Source: Chlorobium sp. (GTDB lineage Bacteria; Bacteroidota; Chlorobiia; Chlorobiales; Chlorobiaceae). Taken from it: a DNA stretch of 29,578 bases. This document shows positions 1 to 9,335 of this stretch, one piece after another. Position numbers and translations under genes: made by a program. Where the stretch lies: assembly GCA_028277485.1 (NCBI GenBank), contig JANQGE010000071.1, positions 1-29,578 on the forward strand, in the 5' to 3' direction. The notes below the pieces were generated by a model. It did not search any database, was not told the origin of the DNA, and worked only from the letters and a program-made list of their open reading frames with translations. Each line of letters begins with the position of its first letter. Positions within the stretch are counted from its first letter, which is position 1.

Positions 1-556
1 CTTCTGAATACGGCTTTTATTGTAAAGTTTGGTCACTTTTAATATCACCGTTTCTCAAGAGTTTTCAGACCTTCTTTATTTTTTACCGGACACTACTGAC
101 TTGTCCATCTTTCTGATGTATGAAGTCCATGCCGACCTGACTGCCTGCATCCACAATAGTCTTATCATCATGGGTGTTTATTTTATATTAATAATTACAC
201 ATTCGTGCTTACCAATCACAGATTGCAAACCCGGCATACCAGTGAAGACCGTGGAGATGTCAGGTTATTTGCCAAACCATCTACTCCTTTTGAAGCAACC
301 TGGACCGGCAAGGAATCAGTGCTGGACATCGATAGTCATGGGTAATGGTGAAATGAATCTGGAAAGTACTTCGGGACTCACGGCAATGTATAGAAGCTCC
401 CTTAAAGAATAACGATAGGCGCAATACGGCTTAAAAAATCATATTTCTTACATTTATTATAGACAAAATAACATAATTTTTGTAAGTTGAAATTTTCTTT
501 CCCCCTGTTCTTTCCAGATCCGAGGATGATTGGCATCCTGGTAACAAGGAGCATCT
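1..556. other. Gene-poor region upstream of the chlorophyll synthase
   Basis: No gene is supported here. An open frame at 29-412 (+) could give 127 residues, but its composition looks random, it has no recognisable motif and no ribosome binding site. The bases at about 440-485 are AT-rich and probably hold the promoter of the downstream gene. The reverse strand of 100-400 also gives no convincing protein, so this may be decayed sequence. Confidence 0.4.
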
Positions 557-579
557 ATGATGGTCATAATACCCTGATC

Positions 580-1578
580 ATGACAGCGACAACACGCTTA
601 GGTTTTATCGAAAAAGTCAAAGCCCACCTTGAGATTCTCGACCCCGTCACCTGGATCAGTGTTTTTCCCTGCCTGGCCGGAGGGGTCATGGCTTCAGGAG
701 CCATGCAGTCGAGCATGCATGACTACCTGCTCCTGTTTGCCCTGTTCGTCATCTGGGGACCTCTCGGCATCGGCTTCAGTCAGTCGATCAATGACTACTT
801 CGATCTCGAACTCGACAGGGTCAACGAACCTACCCGTCCCATTCCTTCAGGACGCCTGTCTGAAAAAGAAGCCATCTGGAACTGGAGCATTATCCTTTTC
901 ACAGCTATTCTGCTGGGCACATGGCTCGGCACTCACATTGGGGGCCAGCGTGGCCTGATTTTTGCCAGCTGTCTTTTCACGGCTCTCATCTTCGGCTACA
1001 TCTATTCCGCGCCCCCTGTCAAGCTGAAAAAAAACATCTTCCTTTCAGCTCCTGCTGTAGGACTTTGTTACGGTTTCATCACCTATCTCTCTGCCAACGC
1101 ACTGTTCAGTGAGATACGACCCGAGGTCATCGGACTCGCCGGACTGAACTTTTTTATGGCTGTTGCACTCATCATCATGAACGACTTCAAATCGGAAGAT
1201 GGCGATGCCAAAGGCGGAATGAAATCACTCACTGTCATGATTGGCGCAAGGAACACTTTTCTGGCCGCTTTTGTTATTATCGATCTCGTTTTTGCAGTTT
1301 TTGCAATTCTTGCGTGGATCTGGGGCTTCGAGATTCTGGTGTACCTCATTGTTGCCTCCCTTGCTGTGAACATTTTCATCCAGATTCCGATATACCGCGA
1401 CCCCAAAACAGGAGCCTCATTCATGCAAAATGCCGTAGATGATGGTTTCGGGAATGCCATAGGCAAAAGCAAAGTTCAGGAGCACAACGCATTTCTGCGC
1501 TTTCAGGTCATAAACAATATTCTTTTTCTGATCAACCAATTTACAGCAGCCACGATGATAGGGCTAAAGTACCTGTAA
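580..1578 (+). CDS. bchG: (Bacterio)chlorophyll synthase, UbiA prenyltransferase family
   Basis: Esterifies a (bacterio)chlorophyllide with a polyprenyl diphosphate tail, the last step of chlorophyll synthesis, in the membrane. From the ATG at 580 the protein has about 332 residues with many hydrophobic segments. The first Asp-rich motif reads NDYFDLELDRVNEPTRPIP, typical of the BchG/ChlG/BchK group, and a second motif, NDFKSEDGDAKGG, lies in the later half. The frame is open back to 487, but the 31 extra residues do not resemble the family, whereas MTATTRLGFIEKVKAHLEILDP does. Green sulfur bacteria usually carry three paralogues (for bacteriochlorophyll a, bacteriochlorophyll c and chlorophyll a); which one this is cannot be decided here, so the symbol is a family label. 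An AAGGAG at 546-551 serves a six-codon mini-ORF at 557-577 ending 2 nt before this start. Confidence 0.85.
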   Translation: MTATTRLGFIEKVKAHLEILDPVTWISVFPCLAGGVMASGAMQSSMHDYLLLFALFVIWGPLGIGFSQSINDYFDLELDRVNEPTRPIPSGRLSEKEAIWNWSIILFTAILLGTWLGTHIGGQRGLIFASCLFTALIFGYIYSAPPVKLKKNIFLSAPAVGLCYGFITYLSANALFSEIRPEVIGLAGLNFFMAVALIIMNDFKSEDGDAKGGMKSLTVMIGARNTFLAAFVIIDLVFAVFAILAWIWGFEILVYLIVASLAVNIFIQIPIYRDPKTGASFMQNAVDDGFGNAIGKSKVQEHNAFLRFQVINNILFLINQFTAATMIGLKYL

Positions 1579-1838
1579 ACCGGCACCATCTGGTTCTCTC
1601 CAGCCACTCTCGTCTGCAGATCATTCAAACAATTTCCGGAAATTGCCCCAAGTTCCGAACGCCTTGCACCCGGTTTGTCTGGTTTCTTATAAAATGCGTA
1701 GCTTATCTATAAACAGATCAGCTATAATACACCATGTTTGCAAGGCCGAAAAGCTGTTTCATCCAGCTTTGGCCAGCGGCTCAAACTTCTTGTGCCCGCT
1801 GCAGAACCATCAAATGATCCTGACAACTGTCGGAACTC
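1579..1838. other. Spacer before the two-component genes
   Basis: No gene is supported; the frame open at 1643-1861 has no family resemblance. A TATAAT at 1723-1728 is a plausible -10 box for the kinase operon, but no good -35 hexamer lies at the right distance, so this is a weak call. Confidence 0.3.
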
Positions 1839-3725
1839 ATGAGTACTGTCACTTCACATAGCATTCAGGCAGACGATGCCGTTTTCGCGTTACTGGAATC
1901 CTTTGCCGAGGCCGTCTTTCTTATAAATACGGAGGGCATCATCCTTACGACAAATTCGGTATTTGCCGCTACATTCGGCAAACATCCGCATGAGTGCATC
2001 GGCGCCGATGTTTTTGATCTTATTGCTGTCGATCTGCAAATGCCGGAGCTTGCCGACCAGCGAAGAAAAAAGATCCGGCAAGTTCTTCAGACCGGCAAAA
2101 GAGAAGTTTTTGAAGACGAAACAAGCAACAGGGTCTCGAAGGTAACCATTAACCCTGTCCCGTCACCGGAAGGAGAGGTAACCCGGCTACTCGTCATCAC
2201 CGAAGACATTTCCGAGCAGAAACGTGCCGAAATTGCATTGCAAAAAGAGTGTGCGTTAAAAACTGCTGTCCTTGACGAGATGCCCGGCTGTGCTGCTGTT
2301 CTGGATACCGATGGACACTTGATCGTGTGGAACCAGTACGCCCGCCAACTCGTTCTCGGCAAGGCGGAAAATCAAAGCCGTAACATTGACTATAAAAAAA
2401 TCATTTCAGCCGATGACCTTTTTCCTGTCAGGGAGAAATTCCAGAATATTCTGAATTCCGGTGCTGACGACGGCAGTGAAGTGCGAATTCAACCTCCCGG
2501 CAGCGATAGCGCACAATGGGTTGCAACACGAGGAAGGCGGATTGTTATTGATGGACAACGCTGCGTAGTGGCTGTCGGCATGGATATCAATGAACAAAAA
2601 AGGTTAGAGGAAGAACTCAAAGAGAATGAATTGAAATTCAGGAGTATTTTTGATAATGCTCCGGTAGCCATAAGTATCAAAGATTTGCAGAACGGCTGCA
2701 TGATCGATGCAAATGCTTCATGGTTAAAGCTGTTCGGGTATACCAAAGAAGAAATCATAGGCAAACCAACCTCTTATCTCGGACTCCATGCAGATAGCAG
2801 CGAACATGAGGGGACACCAGGCCGCGATAACACTGTGATCAACAAACCACTCCTTTTGCGGACACGAACGGGAACGTCGATTAATGCCCTTTATTTTTCG
2901 GAAGTCGTCATGCTGGAAGACAAGCCCATTCTTCTGATGATGATAACCGATATTACCTTACAGGAGTTGCAACAACAAAACATCAACCAGCTTGAAAAAG
3001 CAGTTGCAGATCGCACAAAGCAACTGCAGGAAGAAGTCAAACGTCTGCAGCGTTTTTTAAGCATGATCTCTCATGAATACCGTACTCCCCTGGCAATTAT
3101 CCGCACCAATCTTGATCTTATCAAGGTCAAAAACAAAATGGGAAACTTTTCGAATAAACAAGAACTCCTCAAGATAAACCGTGCCATCAACCGCCTTGTT
3201 GAAGTTTTGGAAGTATCCATTCAGGACAGCCGCATTTCTGAATCCCAGAAATCACCGACATTGATGCAGTTCCAGATTGCTCCGGTCATTACCTCACAGG
3301 TTGAGATATTCCGCAACATGTGGCTGGAACGATGTATCAAATATTCAGAGTACCTTGATAAGTATGAAGTTTTAGGGGAACAATCTCAGATTAAATGCGT
3401 TATCTTCAACTTGTTGGACAATGCCCGCAAATATTCCCCATCGGATTCAACGATTGAAGTAAAGTGCTGTATCGAAGCTGACGAGGTTGTTATCAGAATA
3501 CAAAACCAAGGGAACAGTATTACAGAAGACGAAGCAGAAGCGTTTTTCGAAAAGTACCAACGCGGCAGAAACTCCGCCAATACCGCTGGTGCAGGTCTCG
3601 GATTGTGGCTGGCAAGGAATATCATCAGTCAGCATCTCGGAAGCGTCACCCTCGCGGGCATCGCATCCGGAGTCGAAGCAACAGTTCGTTTGCCACTTGT
3701 GAAAAACAAACCCCCTGCCCCATGA
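1839..3725 (+). CDS. Soluble PAS-PAS-PAS sensor histidine kinase
   Basis: Two-component sensor kinase of 628 residues without membrane segments, so it probably senses a cytoplasmic signal. Three PAS-like domains lie at roughly 12-125, 135-255 and 262-380; the first two end in the usual DI(S/N)EQKR linker and the third begins ELKFRSIFDNAPVAI. A short coiled coil leads into a HisKA domain with the H-box SHEYRTPL (phospho-acceptor His412). The HATPase domain at about 505-620 shows the N-box NLLDNARKYSP and the G-box GAGLGLWLARN. The stop codon overlaps the start of the response regulator as ATGA, so the two are translationally coupled and almost certainly partners. The ligand is unknown; no haem- or flavin-binding signature is obvious. 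Confidence 0.9.
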   Translation: MSTVTSHSIQADDAVFALLESFAEAVFLINTEGIILTTNSVFAATFGKHPHECIGADVFDLIAVDLQMPELADQRRKKIRQVLQTGKREVFEDETSNRVSKVTINPVPSPEGEVTRLLVITEDISEQKRAEIALQKECALKTAVLDEMPGCAAVLDTDGHLIVWNQYARQLVLGKAENQSRNIDYKKIISADDLFPVREKFQNILNSGADDGSEVRIQPPGSDSAQWVATRGRRIVIDGQRCVVAVGMDINEQKRLEEELKENELKFRSIFDNAPVAISIKDLQNGCMIDANASWLKLFGYTKEEIIGKPTSYLGLHADSSEHEGTPGRDNTVINKPLLLRTRTGTSINALYFSEVVMLEDKPILLMMITDITLQELQQQNINQLEKAVADRTKQLQEEVKRLQRFLSMISHEYRTPLAIIRTNLDLIKVKNKMGNFSNKQELLKINRAINRLVEVLEVSIQDSRISESQKSPTLMQFQIAPVITSQVEIFRNMWLERCIKYSEYLDKYEVLGEQSQIKCVIFNLLDNARKYSPSDSTIEVKCCIEADEVVIRIQNQGNSITEDEAEAFFEKYQRGRNSANTAGAGLGLWLARNIISQHLGSVTLAGIASGVEATVRLPLVKNKPPAP

Positions 3726-4438
3726 ACGACAGCAAGCGGATTATCATTGTTGAAGACGACCGCGACTTTCGTGAAAGCATGGTAGAATCCCTTGTACTAG
3801 CCGGGTTTGACGTTACCGGTGTGGAATCAGCACTGGAATTCTATCATAAAATCGCTTTACACAAATACCTTTTGGTTATTCTTGATCTCGGCTTGCCGGA
3901 CCAGAACGGCATTGTGCTCGCCGAATACATCCGAAACAATACCGACATGCGCATAATAGTGCTGACTGCGCAGTCCTCCCTTGATAGCCGAATTACCGCC
4001 TATCAAGCCGGTGCAGACATCTACTTGCTTAAACCGGTGGACTTCTCTGAATTGGCAGCTTCTATATACAGTATTCTGGGACGTCTTGACAATCATCCGT
4101 CCGCGCATCAGGAAAAGCAAGATATCGAGCCGGCCTTGACGCAATGGACCCTTATTCGCGGTGACATGGCCCTCTGCACCCCAAAGGGAAATACAGTGAA
4201 ACTCTCTTCAAAGGAGTTTGATTTGATTAACATGCTGGCATCATTCTCCAACACGGTCGTTGCACGTCAAGACCTCTTGAAAGCTCTTGATTACACAAAC
4301 AATAAACACGGCAATCGATCCCTTGATGTACTGATTTATCGTTTACGCCAAAAAAAAGGTGCAGACAACAACAGGATCCCCATTAAAACCTTTCATGGTT
4401 CGGGATACAGTTTTTCAGCGCCAATCATCATTGTTTGA
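3722..4438 (+). CDS. OmpR/PhoB-family response regulator
   Basis: DNA-binding response regulator of 238 residues, the output partner of the kinase just upstream. The receiver domain (about 6-118) has the acidic pocket EDD near the N-terminus, the phospho-acceptor Asp55 in VILDLGLPDQNG, a Thr in IIVLTAQS and the conserved Lys in YLLKPVD. The C-terminal winged helix (about 140-236) has the typical LSSKEFDLINML and the recognition-wing residues TFHGSGYSF. The ATG at 3722 was chosen because it forms the 4-nt ATGA overlap with the kinase stop; the longer open frame from 3605 has no family support. Target genes cannot be told; the upstream neighbour is a chlorophyll synthase gene, which proves nothing about regulation. 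Confidence 0.92.
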   Translation: MNDSKRIIIVEDDRDFRESMVESLVLAGFDVTGVESALEFYHKIALHKYLLVILDLGLPDQNGIVLAEYIRNNTDMRIIVLTAQSSLDSRITAYQAGADIYLLKPVDFSELAASIYSILGRLDNHPSAHQEKQDIEPALTQWTLIRGDMALCTPKGNTVKLSSKEFDLINMLASFSNTVVARQDLLKALDYTNNKHGNRSLDVLIYRLRQKKGADNNRIPIKTFHGSGYSFSAPIIIV

Positions 4439-4503
4439 CGGTTGTTTGTCGGTTTCCCGAAAGAGATTGCTGAATATGGATTAAGGACGGTTTCAGGGGA
4501 GTT

Positions 4504-4920
4504 TTATTGAAAACTCAGTTGAGCAAGATAACAATCCTCTTTCTCCTTCATTGACGCTTTAGCATCGTCAGAACTGTCATCGTAACCGGTCAGATGAAGC
4601 GCGGAGTGAATAGTAACGCGAAAGAGCTCGCTTTTGAAATCTGTCCTGAAACGCCGGGCATTTTCCGCGACCATATCGAGCGAGACATAAAATTCACCTT
4701 CAACATCTTTGCCGCAATTATATCTGAACGTAATGGTATCGGTAGGATAATCATGCCCAAGAAATTCCCGGTTGATCCGGTGGATCAACCTGTCACCGCA
4801 ATAAACTGCAACGACAGACTTGACTGTAGAACCTTCCCGTTCGATTACTCTTTCAATGACTGCTTCAAGTTTTTTCTGCGGTATCTCCCTGCGCGTGGTG
4901 TTGTAAAGCTCAAGCGACAT
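4504..4920 (-). CDS. ybeY: Endoribonuclease YbeY (16S rRNA maturation factor)
   Basis: Zinc-dependent RNase involved in 16S rRNA 3'-end maturation and ribosome quality control, 138 residues. The family core is visible: INREFLGHDYPTDTITF in the middle and the metal motif HSALHLTGYDD near the C-terminus. The classical third ligand His (GYDH) is Asp here; Bacteroidetes/Chlorobi members often have GYKD or GYDD, so this is likely lineage-typical rather than a lesion. The ATG at 4920 lies inside the last codons of hflX (11-nt overlap), so ybeY is translated from the hflX transcript. It converges on the response regulator gene, with a 65-bp gap showing no strong terminator. Confidence 0.88.
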   Translation of the reverse strand: MSLELYNTTRREIPQKKLEAVIERVIEREGSTVKSVVAVYCGDRLIHRINREFLGHDYPTDTITFRYNCGKDVEGEFYVSLDMVAENARRFRTDFKSELFRVTIHSALHLTGYDDSSDDAKASMKEKEDCYLAQLSFQ

Positions 4921-6211
4921 GGCTGTTTTCTTTCTCGAATGCCTCTACCCAAGCATCGATATGTTTGAGATTTTTGTAGTGCACCCGGCATTCCAACACC
5001 ACATCCTCTTCAACATACCTCTTGTCAATTACCTCCGCATGATCATAAAGATACCCTATCAGCTTGTAATTGGACATGTGCGTTCTGACGGTTCGCAGTT
5101 GATAGTCCCGCGCGATGTAATCACCGACTGCTTCTTTAAGAGCACTGAGATTGATCCCCCGTTTTGCCGAGACAAAAAGAGCGTCCGGGTACTTGTGGCG
5201 AAGGGTACGAAGGGTTTCCCGCTGTTCGACAGCATCGATCTTATTGAAGACCTCGATGATGTTTTCGTGTTTGACCCCGATCTCCCGAAGCGTCTCGAGT
5301 ACGATATGAGCCTGCTCTTCAAAGCCATCATGGCTGGCATCGATCACATGCAGCAGAAAATCAGCCTGCAATACTTCGTCCAGTGTCGAACGGAAACTCT
5401 CGACAAGGCGATGAGGAAGTTTCCGGATGAACCCGACCGTATCGGAAAGCAATACTACCTTGTTGATCTTCAGCTCAAGGCGGCGGGTTTTGGTATCAAG
5501 GGTTGCAAAAAGCTGATCCTCGGCGTAAGCACGAGCTTCCGGGCAGAGCCCGTTCATCAGTGTCGATTTACCGGCGTTCGTGTACCCTACCAGCGCCACA
5601 CGGGGAATTTTACCTCGTTCTTTTGTCTGGGTAGCATGCTGAAGAGCGACTTCTCTGAGTTTTTTCTTCAGGGAAGAAATCCTGTTGCGTACAAGCCGAC
5701 GGTCGGTTTCTATCTGCGTTTCTCCGGGCCCCTTTGTCCCGATGCCGCCTTTCTGCTTGGACAAATGAGTCCACAGGCGAGTCAGACGAGGCAGAAGATA
5801 TTCAAGCTGGGCCAGCTCAACCTGCACTTTCGCCTGGGTGGATTTAGCCCGGATAGCAAAAATCTGCAGGATCAGTTCAGTACGGTCAATTACCTTGCAG
5901 CCAAGCGCACTTTCCAGGTTTCTTGCCTGCACCGGTGAAAGGTCTTCATCAAAAATAACGACATCTATCAGCAAGCCCTTGACGATATGTTCCATTTCCT
6001 CGACTTTGCCCTTGCCGAGAAACCATGCCGGGTCCTTCTGTTTCCGCTCCTGAACGACACGCGAAATCACCTCCGCTCCCGCTGTATCTGCCAGGAACTC
6101 AAGTTCATTTAAATGATCTTCGACGATTGACCCGGTTAATTCCGGAGGGGAGCTTACGCCGACAAGCAGCGCCCGTTCTTTTGTTACTTCTTGAGAAGCG
6201 TTCGTACTCAA
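4910..6211 (-). CDS. hflX: Ribosome-associated GTPase HflX
   Basis: HflX is a GTPase that binds the 50S subunit and splits or rescues stalled ribosomes. The 433-residue protein has the family N-terminal domain (LADTAGAEVISR..Q, GKGKVEEM), a coiled-coil linker after KGPGETQIETDRRLVR, the P-loop GYTNAGKSTLMN, switch II DTVGFIRKLPHRLVESF, NKID and SAKRG. The start is TTG at 6211: no ATG lies close to the family start, and the next conserved block (RALLVGV) begins 13 residues later. It is transcribed divergently from crtB and overlaps ybeY downstream. Confidence 0.93.
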   Translation of the reverse strand: MSTNASQEVTKERALLVGVSSPPELTGSIVEDHLNELEFLADTAGAEVISRVVQERKQKDPAWFLGKGKVEEMEHIVKGLLIDVVIFDEDLSPVQARNLESALGCKVIDRTELILQIFAIRAKSTQAKVQVELAQLEYLLPRLTRLWTHLSKQKGGIGTKGPGETQIETDRRLVRNRISSLKKKLREVALQHATQTKERGKIPRVALVGYTNAGKSTLMNGLCPEARAYAEDQLFATLDTKTRRLELKINKVVLLSDTVGFIRKLPHRLVESFRSTLDEVLQADFLLHVIDASHDGFEEQAHIVLETLREIGVKHENIIEVFNKIDAVEQRETLRTLRHKYPDALFVSAKRGINLSALKEAVGDYIARDYQLRTVRTHMSNYKLIGYLYDHAEVIDKRYVEEDVVLECRVHYKNLKHIDAWVEAFEKENSHVA

Positions 6212-6608
6212 TATCGGAAAAAAATAAAGTTGGACGATGAAGAGCGGTGTGAGCGCTCATCTTTACATATTGCTATATTATGCGCTTTATCTTATCTTGC
6301 CAACACTCCTTATAACTTAATCATGCCTTAAAAAGTTACACATTTTTTTTCTTCGCCTGCACCGAATACCGGGAAAGGCCTTGCTATTTTTCAATTCTAA
6401 ATTGAGCATTTCGCACCGCCCCGAAAAAAAGTGACATGAGATGATAAGAACTTCAAAGTTCAAAAGTTAGATGTCAAAACCGGCTCGATAGATCGGCAGC
6501 CCGACTGTCTTTGCTTTATGATCGCTCGTCACTGCTTATTCGTCACTGTTATGGGGTGCTTGAACAGCCGCTCGATTTAGGTCAAGCTCATCAAAGCAGA
6601 CAGGTTCG
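6212..6608. other. Divergent intergenic region hflX / crtB
   Basis: About 400 bp with no credible ORF. It holds a small perfect inverted repeat, TCAATT-CTA-AATTGA (6391-6405), and a 9-bp direct repeat TCGTCACTG at 6526-6534 and 6540-6548 (14-bp spacing, so on nearly opposite helix faces), 60-80 bp upstream of crtB. The repeat could be a regulator site. On the hflX side an AT-rich stretch near 6270-6280 is a possible -10 region. Confidence 0.35.
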
Positions 6609-7550
6609 ATGAATTACCGTTATAATGGAAAAACCGTTGTGCAGGGATTTGATAAAAGACTGACGCTTACAAACGCCTACCGGTACTGCCGCCAGATTGC
6701 CAAGCATCATGCCAAAACTTTTTACCTCGCCACACTGTTCCTCTCGAAAAAGCAGCGCAACCCGATATACGCCATGTATGCCCTGCTTAGAACGGTTGAT
6801 GACCTGGTTGATCTGGCTGAAGACAAGCTCACGAACGGCACGCTGACCCGAGCGGCATTGAGTTCCATGATGGCTGACTGGAAAACCCGGCTTCATGAAT
6901 GCTACGAAGGCAATCATAACAATGATCCCATCATGATGGCGTGGCAGGATACTTTGAAAAATTACAACATCCCCATCGAGCTGCCTTTGGACCTTATGGA
7001 CGGCGTAGCCATGGATATCGATTTCAAGCCATTCAAAACATTCGATGAACTTTATGTTTACTGCTACAAGGTAGCCTCGGTTGTCGGTTTGATGTGTTCG
7101 GAAATTTTTGGCTACTGCGACGAAAAAGCGCTTGACCATGCCATCGAGCTTGGCATAGCCATGCAGCTCACCAACATTCTTCGTGACATCGGAGAGGACG
7201 TTGACCGGGGCAGAATCTACCTCCCCCTGGAGGATCTCGACCGGTTCAGTTATACGCGAGAGGAGCTCATGCGAAAGGAAATAAACGACAACTTTGTAGA
7301 GATGATCAAGTTCCAGATCGCCCGCGCAAGAAATTATTATGAATCATCGGATCAGGGCATCCCCATGCTGGAGAAAAGCAGCCGGCTTGCTGTAAAGGTC
7401 AGCAGCCTGAACTACTGCAATATCCTCAAATCCATTGAAGAGAACAGCTACGACGTTTTCTCCCAAAGAGCTTATAGATCGTTCTACCAGAAAATACGCA
7501 CCATTCCCCTTACATGGTACAGAATGCAGATGCCCGCACAGCAGACTTAA
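6609..7550 (+). CDS. crtB: Phytoene synthase
   Basis: Condenses two geranylgeranyl diphosphates to phytoene, the first committed step of carotenoid (chlorobactene/isorenieratene-type) synthesis. The 313-residue protein has both Asp-rich motifs of the squalene/phytoene synthase family: RTVDDLVDLAED near residue 62 and NILRDIGEDVDRGRIYLP near 190. AMDIDFKPFKTFDELYVYC and YKVASVVGLMCSEIFG are also typical. No membrane segment or signal is present. The ATG at 6609 has only a weak binding site. The spacing to lysS (80 bp with a hairpin) suggests separate transcription. Confidence 0.93.
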   Translation: MNYRYNGKTVVQGFDKRLTLTNAYRYCRQIAKHHAKTFYLATLFLSKKQRNPIYAMYALLRTVDDLVDLAEDKLTNGTLTRAALSSMMADWKTRLHECYEGNHNNDPIMMAWQDTLKNYNIPIELPLDLMDGVAMDIDFKPFKTFDELYVYCYKVASVVGLMCSEIFGYCDEKALDHAIELGIAMQLTNILRDIGEDVDRGRIYLPLEDLDRFSYTREELMRKEINDNFVEMIKFQIARARNYYESSDQGIPMLEKSSRLAVKVSSLNYCNILKSIEENSYDVFSQRAYRSFYQKIRTIPLTWYRMQMPAQQT

Positions 7551-7568
7551 ATTGATCGTTTCTCATTG

Positions 7569-7585
7569 TCCCGATAAAATCGGGA
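7569..7585. terminator. Hairpin between crtB and lysS
   Basis: Perfect 7-bp stem TCCCGAT with loop AAA and ATCGGGA, 18 nt after the crtB stop. The U-tract is poor on the plus strand (tgtataaat), so termination would be weak; it may serve as an mRNA 3'-end stabiliser. Confidence 0.45.
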
Positions 7586-7630
7586 TGTATAAATAAGTTT
7601 CTTAAAAAATATACCACACTACTGAAAAAC

Positions 7631-9178
7631 ATGACCGAAGTACAGGGAAATAACACGCAGCATGACAGATCAGCCGATCAGGATGCAGAGTTGCGTGCGC
7701 TGAACGATCAGATGAAAAGACGGATTGAGGAACGCAGACAGCTTGCAGAAGAAGGGATCAATCCATACCCCTACGGATTTGATGTAACTGCATATTCAAA
7801 AAAGATTATAGAAAGGCATCAGGATGGCACGCCTGAAACCGTTTCGGTTGCCGGCCGTATTATGACCATAAGAAAAATGGGCAAGGCGTCGTTTTTCCAC
7901 ATCCAGGATACAGAAGGAAAAATACAGGTTTATATCAGGCGGGACGATGTCGGGCCGGATGCTTACAAAATCTTCAAGCTGCTCGATATCGGAGATATTG
8001 TCGGCATAAAAGGGTACACCTTCCGCACGAAAACCGGTGAAATCTCGATCCATGCAGAGGAGTTCCAGCTCCTGAGCAAGTCTCTACGGCCGATTCCGGT
8101 TGCAAAGGAAAAGGAAGTTGACGGGCAGAAAATCACATATGATGCTTTCAGCGACAAGGAAACACGTTACCGGCAGCGTTACGTTGATTTGATCGTTAAC
8201 CCCGATGTAAAGCAGACCTTTATCAAACGATCCTCTATCATCTCCTTCATACGCGGCTTCTTTATCGAAAAGGGCTACCTTGAAGTTGAAACGCCGATCC
8301 TGCAGCCGGTTTATGGCGGGGCCGCAGCAAAACCGTTCATCACGCACCACAATGCGCTGAATATGGAACTCTATTTGAGGATCGCCAACGAGCTGTATCT
8401 GAAACGGCTGATTGTCGGGGGTTTCGATGGCGTCTTCGAGTTCGCAAAAGATTTCCGTAACGAAGGGATAGACCGTTTCCATAATCCGGAGTTTACCCAG
8501 GTAGAACTATACGTCGCTTACAAAGATTATTATTGGATGATGGAACTTGTCGAGGAGCTGGTCTACCGGACCGGTAAGGCTGTAAATGAAAGCAGCTCTA
8601 CCTTGTTCCTTGGCCATGACATCAGCCTGAAGCCGCCTTACAGGCGACTTACCATCGTTGATGCGATCCGGGAATACTGTGCAGTGGATATTCGGAAGAA
8701 ATCCGAGACCGAGCTGAGAAACATGGCCAAGGATCTGGGCCTTTCGCTTGATCCGAAAATCAGCAGCGGCAAGATCATTGACGAAATTTTCGGAGAATTT
8801 GTAGAACCGAAACTTATCCAGCCAACCTTTATTATAGACTATCCGACCGAGATGTCACCCCTTGCCAAAGACCATCGTTCAGAAAAAGGCGTTGTCGAGC
8901 GTTTCGAGCTTATAGTCGGCGGCAAAGAACTTTGCAACTCGTTCTCTGAACTCAACGATCCGGTTATACAGCGCGAGCGGCTTGAAGCTCAGGCAAAACT
9001 GCGGCTGCGCGGTGACGATGAAGCAATGGTTGTCGACGAGGACTTCCTTCGCGCCCTTGAATACGGTATGCCGCCATGCGCCGGCCTTGGCATCGGTGTT
9101 GACAGGCTTGTGATGCTGCTTACCGGACAGGAGTCCATTCGAGATGTCATCTTCTTCCCGCATATGAAAACAGAGTAG
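7631..9178 (+). CDS. lysS: Lysyl-tRNA synthetase, class II
   Basis: Attaches lysine to tRNA-Lys in the cytoplasm. The 515-residue protein has an N-terminal helical extension (1-60), the OB-fold anticodon-binding domain (SVAGRIMTIRKMGKASFF, about 75-185) and a class II catalytic domain. Motif 1 is around KRSSIISFIRGFF..YLEVETPIL, motif 2 is FRNEGIDRFHNPEFTQVEL, and motif 3 is GLGIGVDRLVMLLTG followed by SIRDVIFFPHM. Length and order are normal for bacterial LysS. It is the last host gene before the phage-derived region. Confidence 0.96.
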   Translation: MTEVQGNNTQHDRSADQDAELRALNDQMKRRIEERRQLAEEGINPYPYGFDVTAYSKKIIERHQDGTPETVSVAGRIMTIRKMGKASFFHIQDTEGKIQVYIRRDDVGPDAYKIFKLLDIGDIVGIKGYTFRTKTGEISIHAEEFQLLSKSLRPIPVAKEKEVDGQKITYDAFSDKETRYRQRYVDLIVNPDVKQTFIKRSSIISFIRGFFIEKGYLEVETPILQPVYGGAAAKPFITHHNALNMELYLRIANELYLKRLIVGGFDGVFEFAKDFRNEGIDRFHNPEFTQVELYVAYKDYYWMMELVEELVYRTGKAVNESSSTLFLGHDISLKPPYRRLTIVDAIREYCAVDIRKKSETELRNMAKDLGLSLDPKISSGKIIDEIFGEFVEPKLIQPTFIIDYPTEMSPLAKDHRSEKGVVERFELIVGGKELCNSFSELNDPVIQRERLEAQAKLRLRGDDEAMVVDEDFLRALEYGMPPCAGLGIGVDRLVMLLTGQESIRDVIFFPHMKTE

Positions 9179-9277
9179 ATAAGACACTATTTTATAAACA
9201 TATACAATCACATCACATTTTTTACGAATCGTATATGGATCGTAACGCATAAAAAACTGTGTTTTTTTTGCATTAAA

Positions 9278-9299
9278 AAGCCCGAATTTGATCGGGCTT
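9278..9299 (-). terminator. Intrinsic terminator at the lysS / prophage boundary
   Basis: Eight-bp stem AAGCCCGA / TCGGGCTT with a 6-nt loop. Read on the minus strand the stem is followed by TTTTTAATG, a good U-tract, so it would end the leftward phage transcript. On the plus strand, where it could end lysS, the tail is TCCTCTAT and weaker. It marks the apparent left edge of the phage DNA. Confidence 0.75.
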
Positions 9300-9335
9300 C
9301 CTCTATCTGTATCATTTACCTTTTCGTGACAGCCG

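Noticed and set aside
29..412. 127-residue plus-strand open frame
   Set aside because: No binding site, no family resemblance and random-looking composition.
1643..1861. 72-residue open frame before the kinase
   Set aside because: Overlaps the well-supported kinase start and shows no protein-like character.
4919..5938. 339-residue open frame antisense to hflX
   Set aside because: It is the shadow of hflX, whose own motifs are complete.
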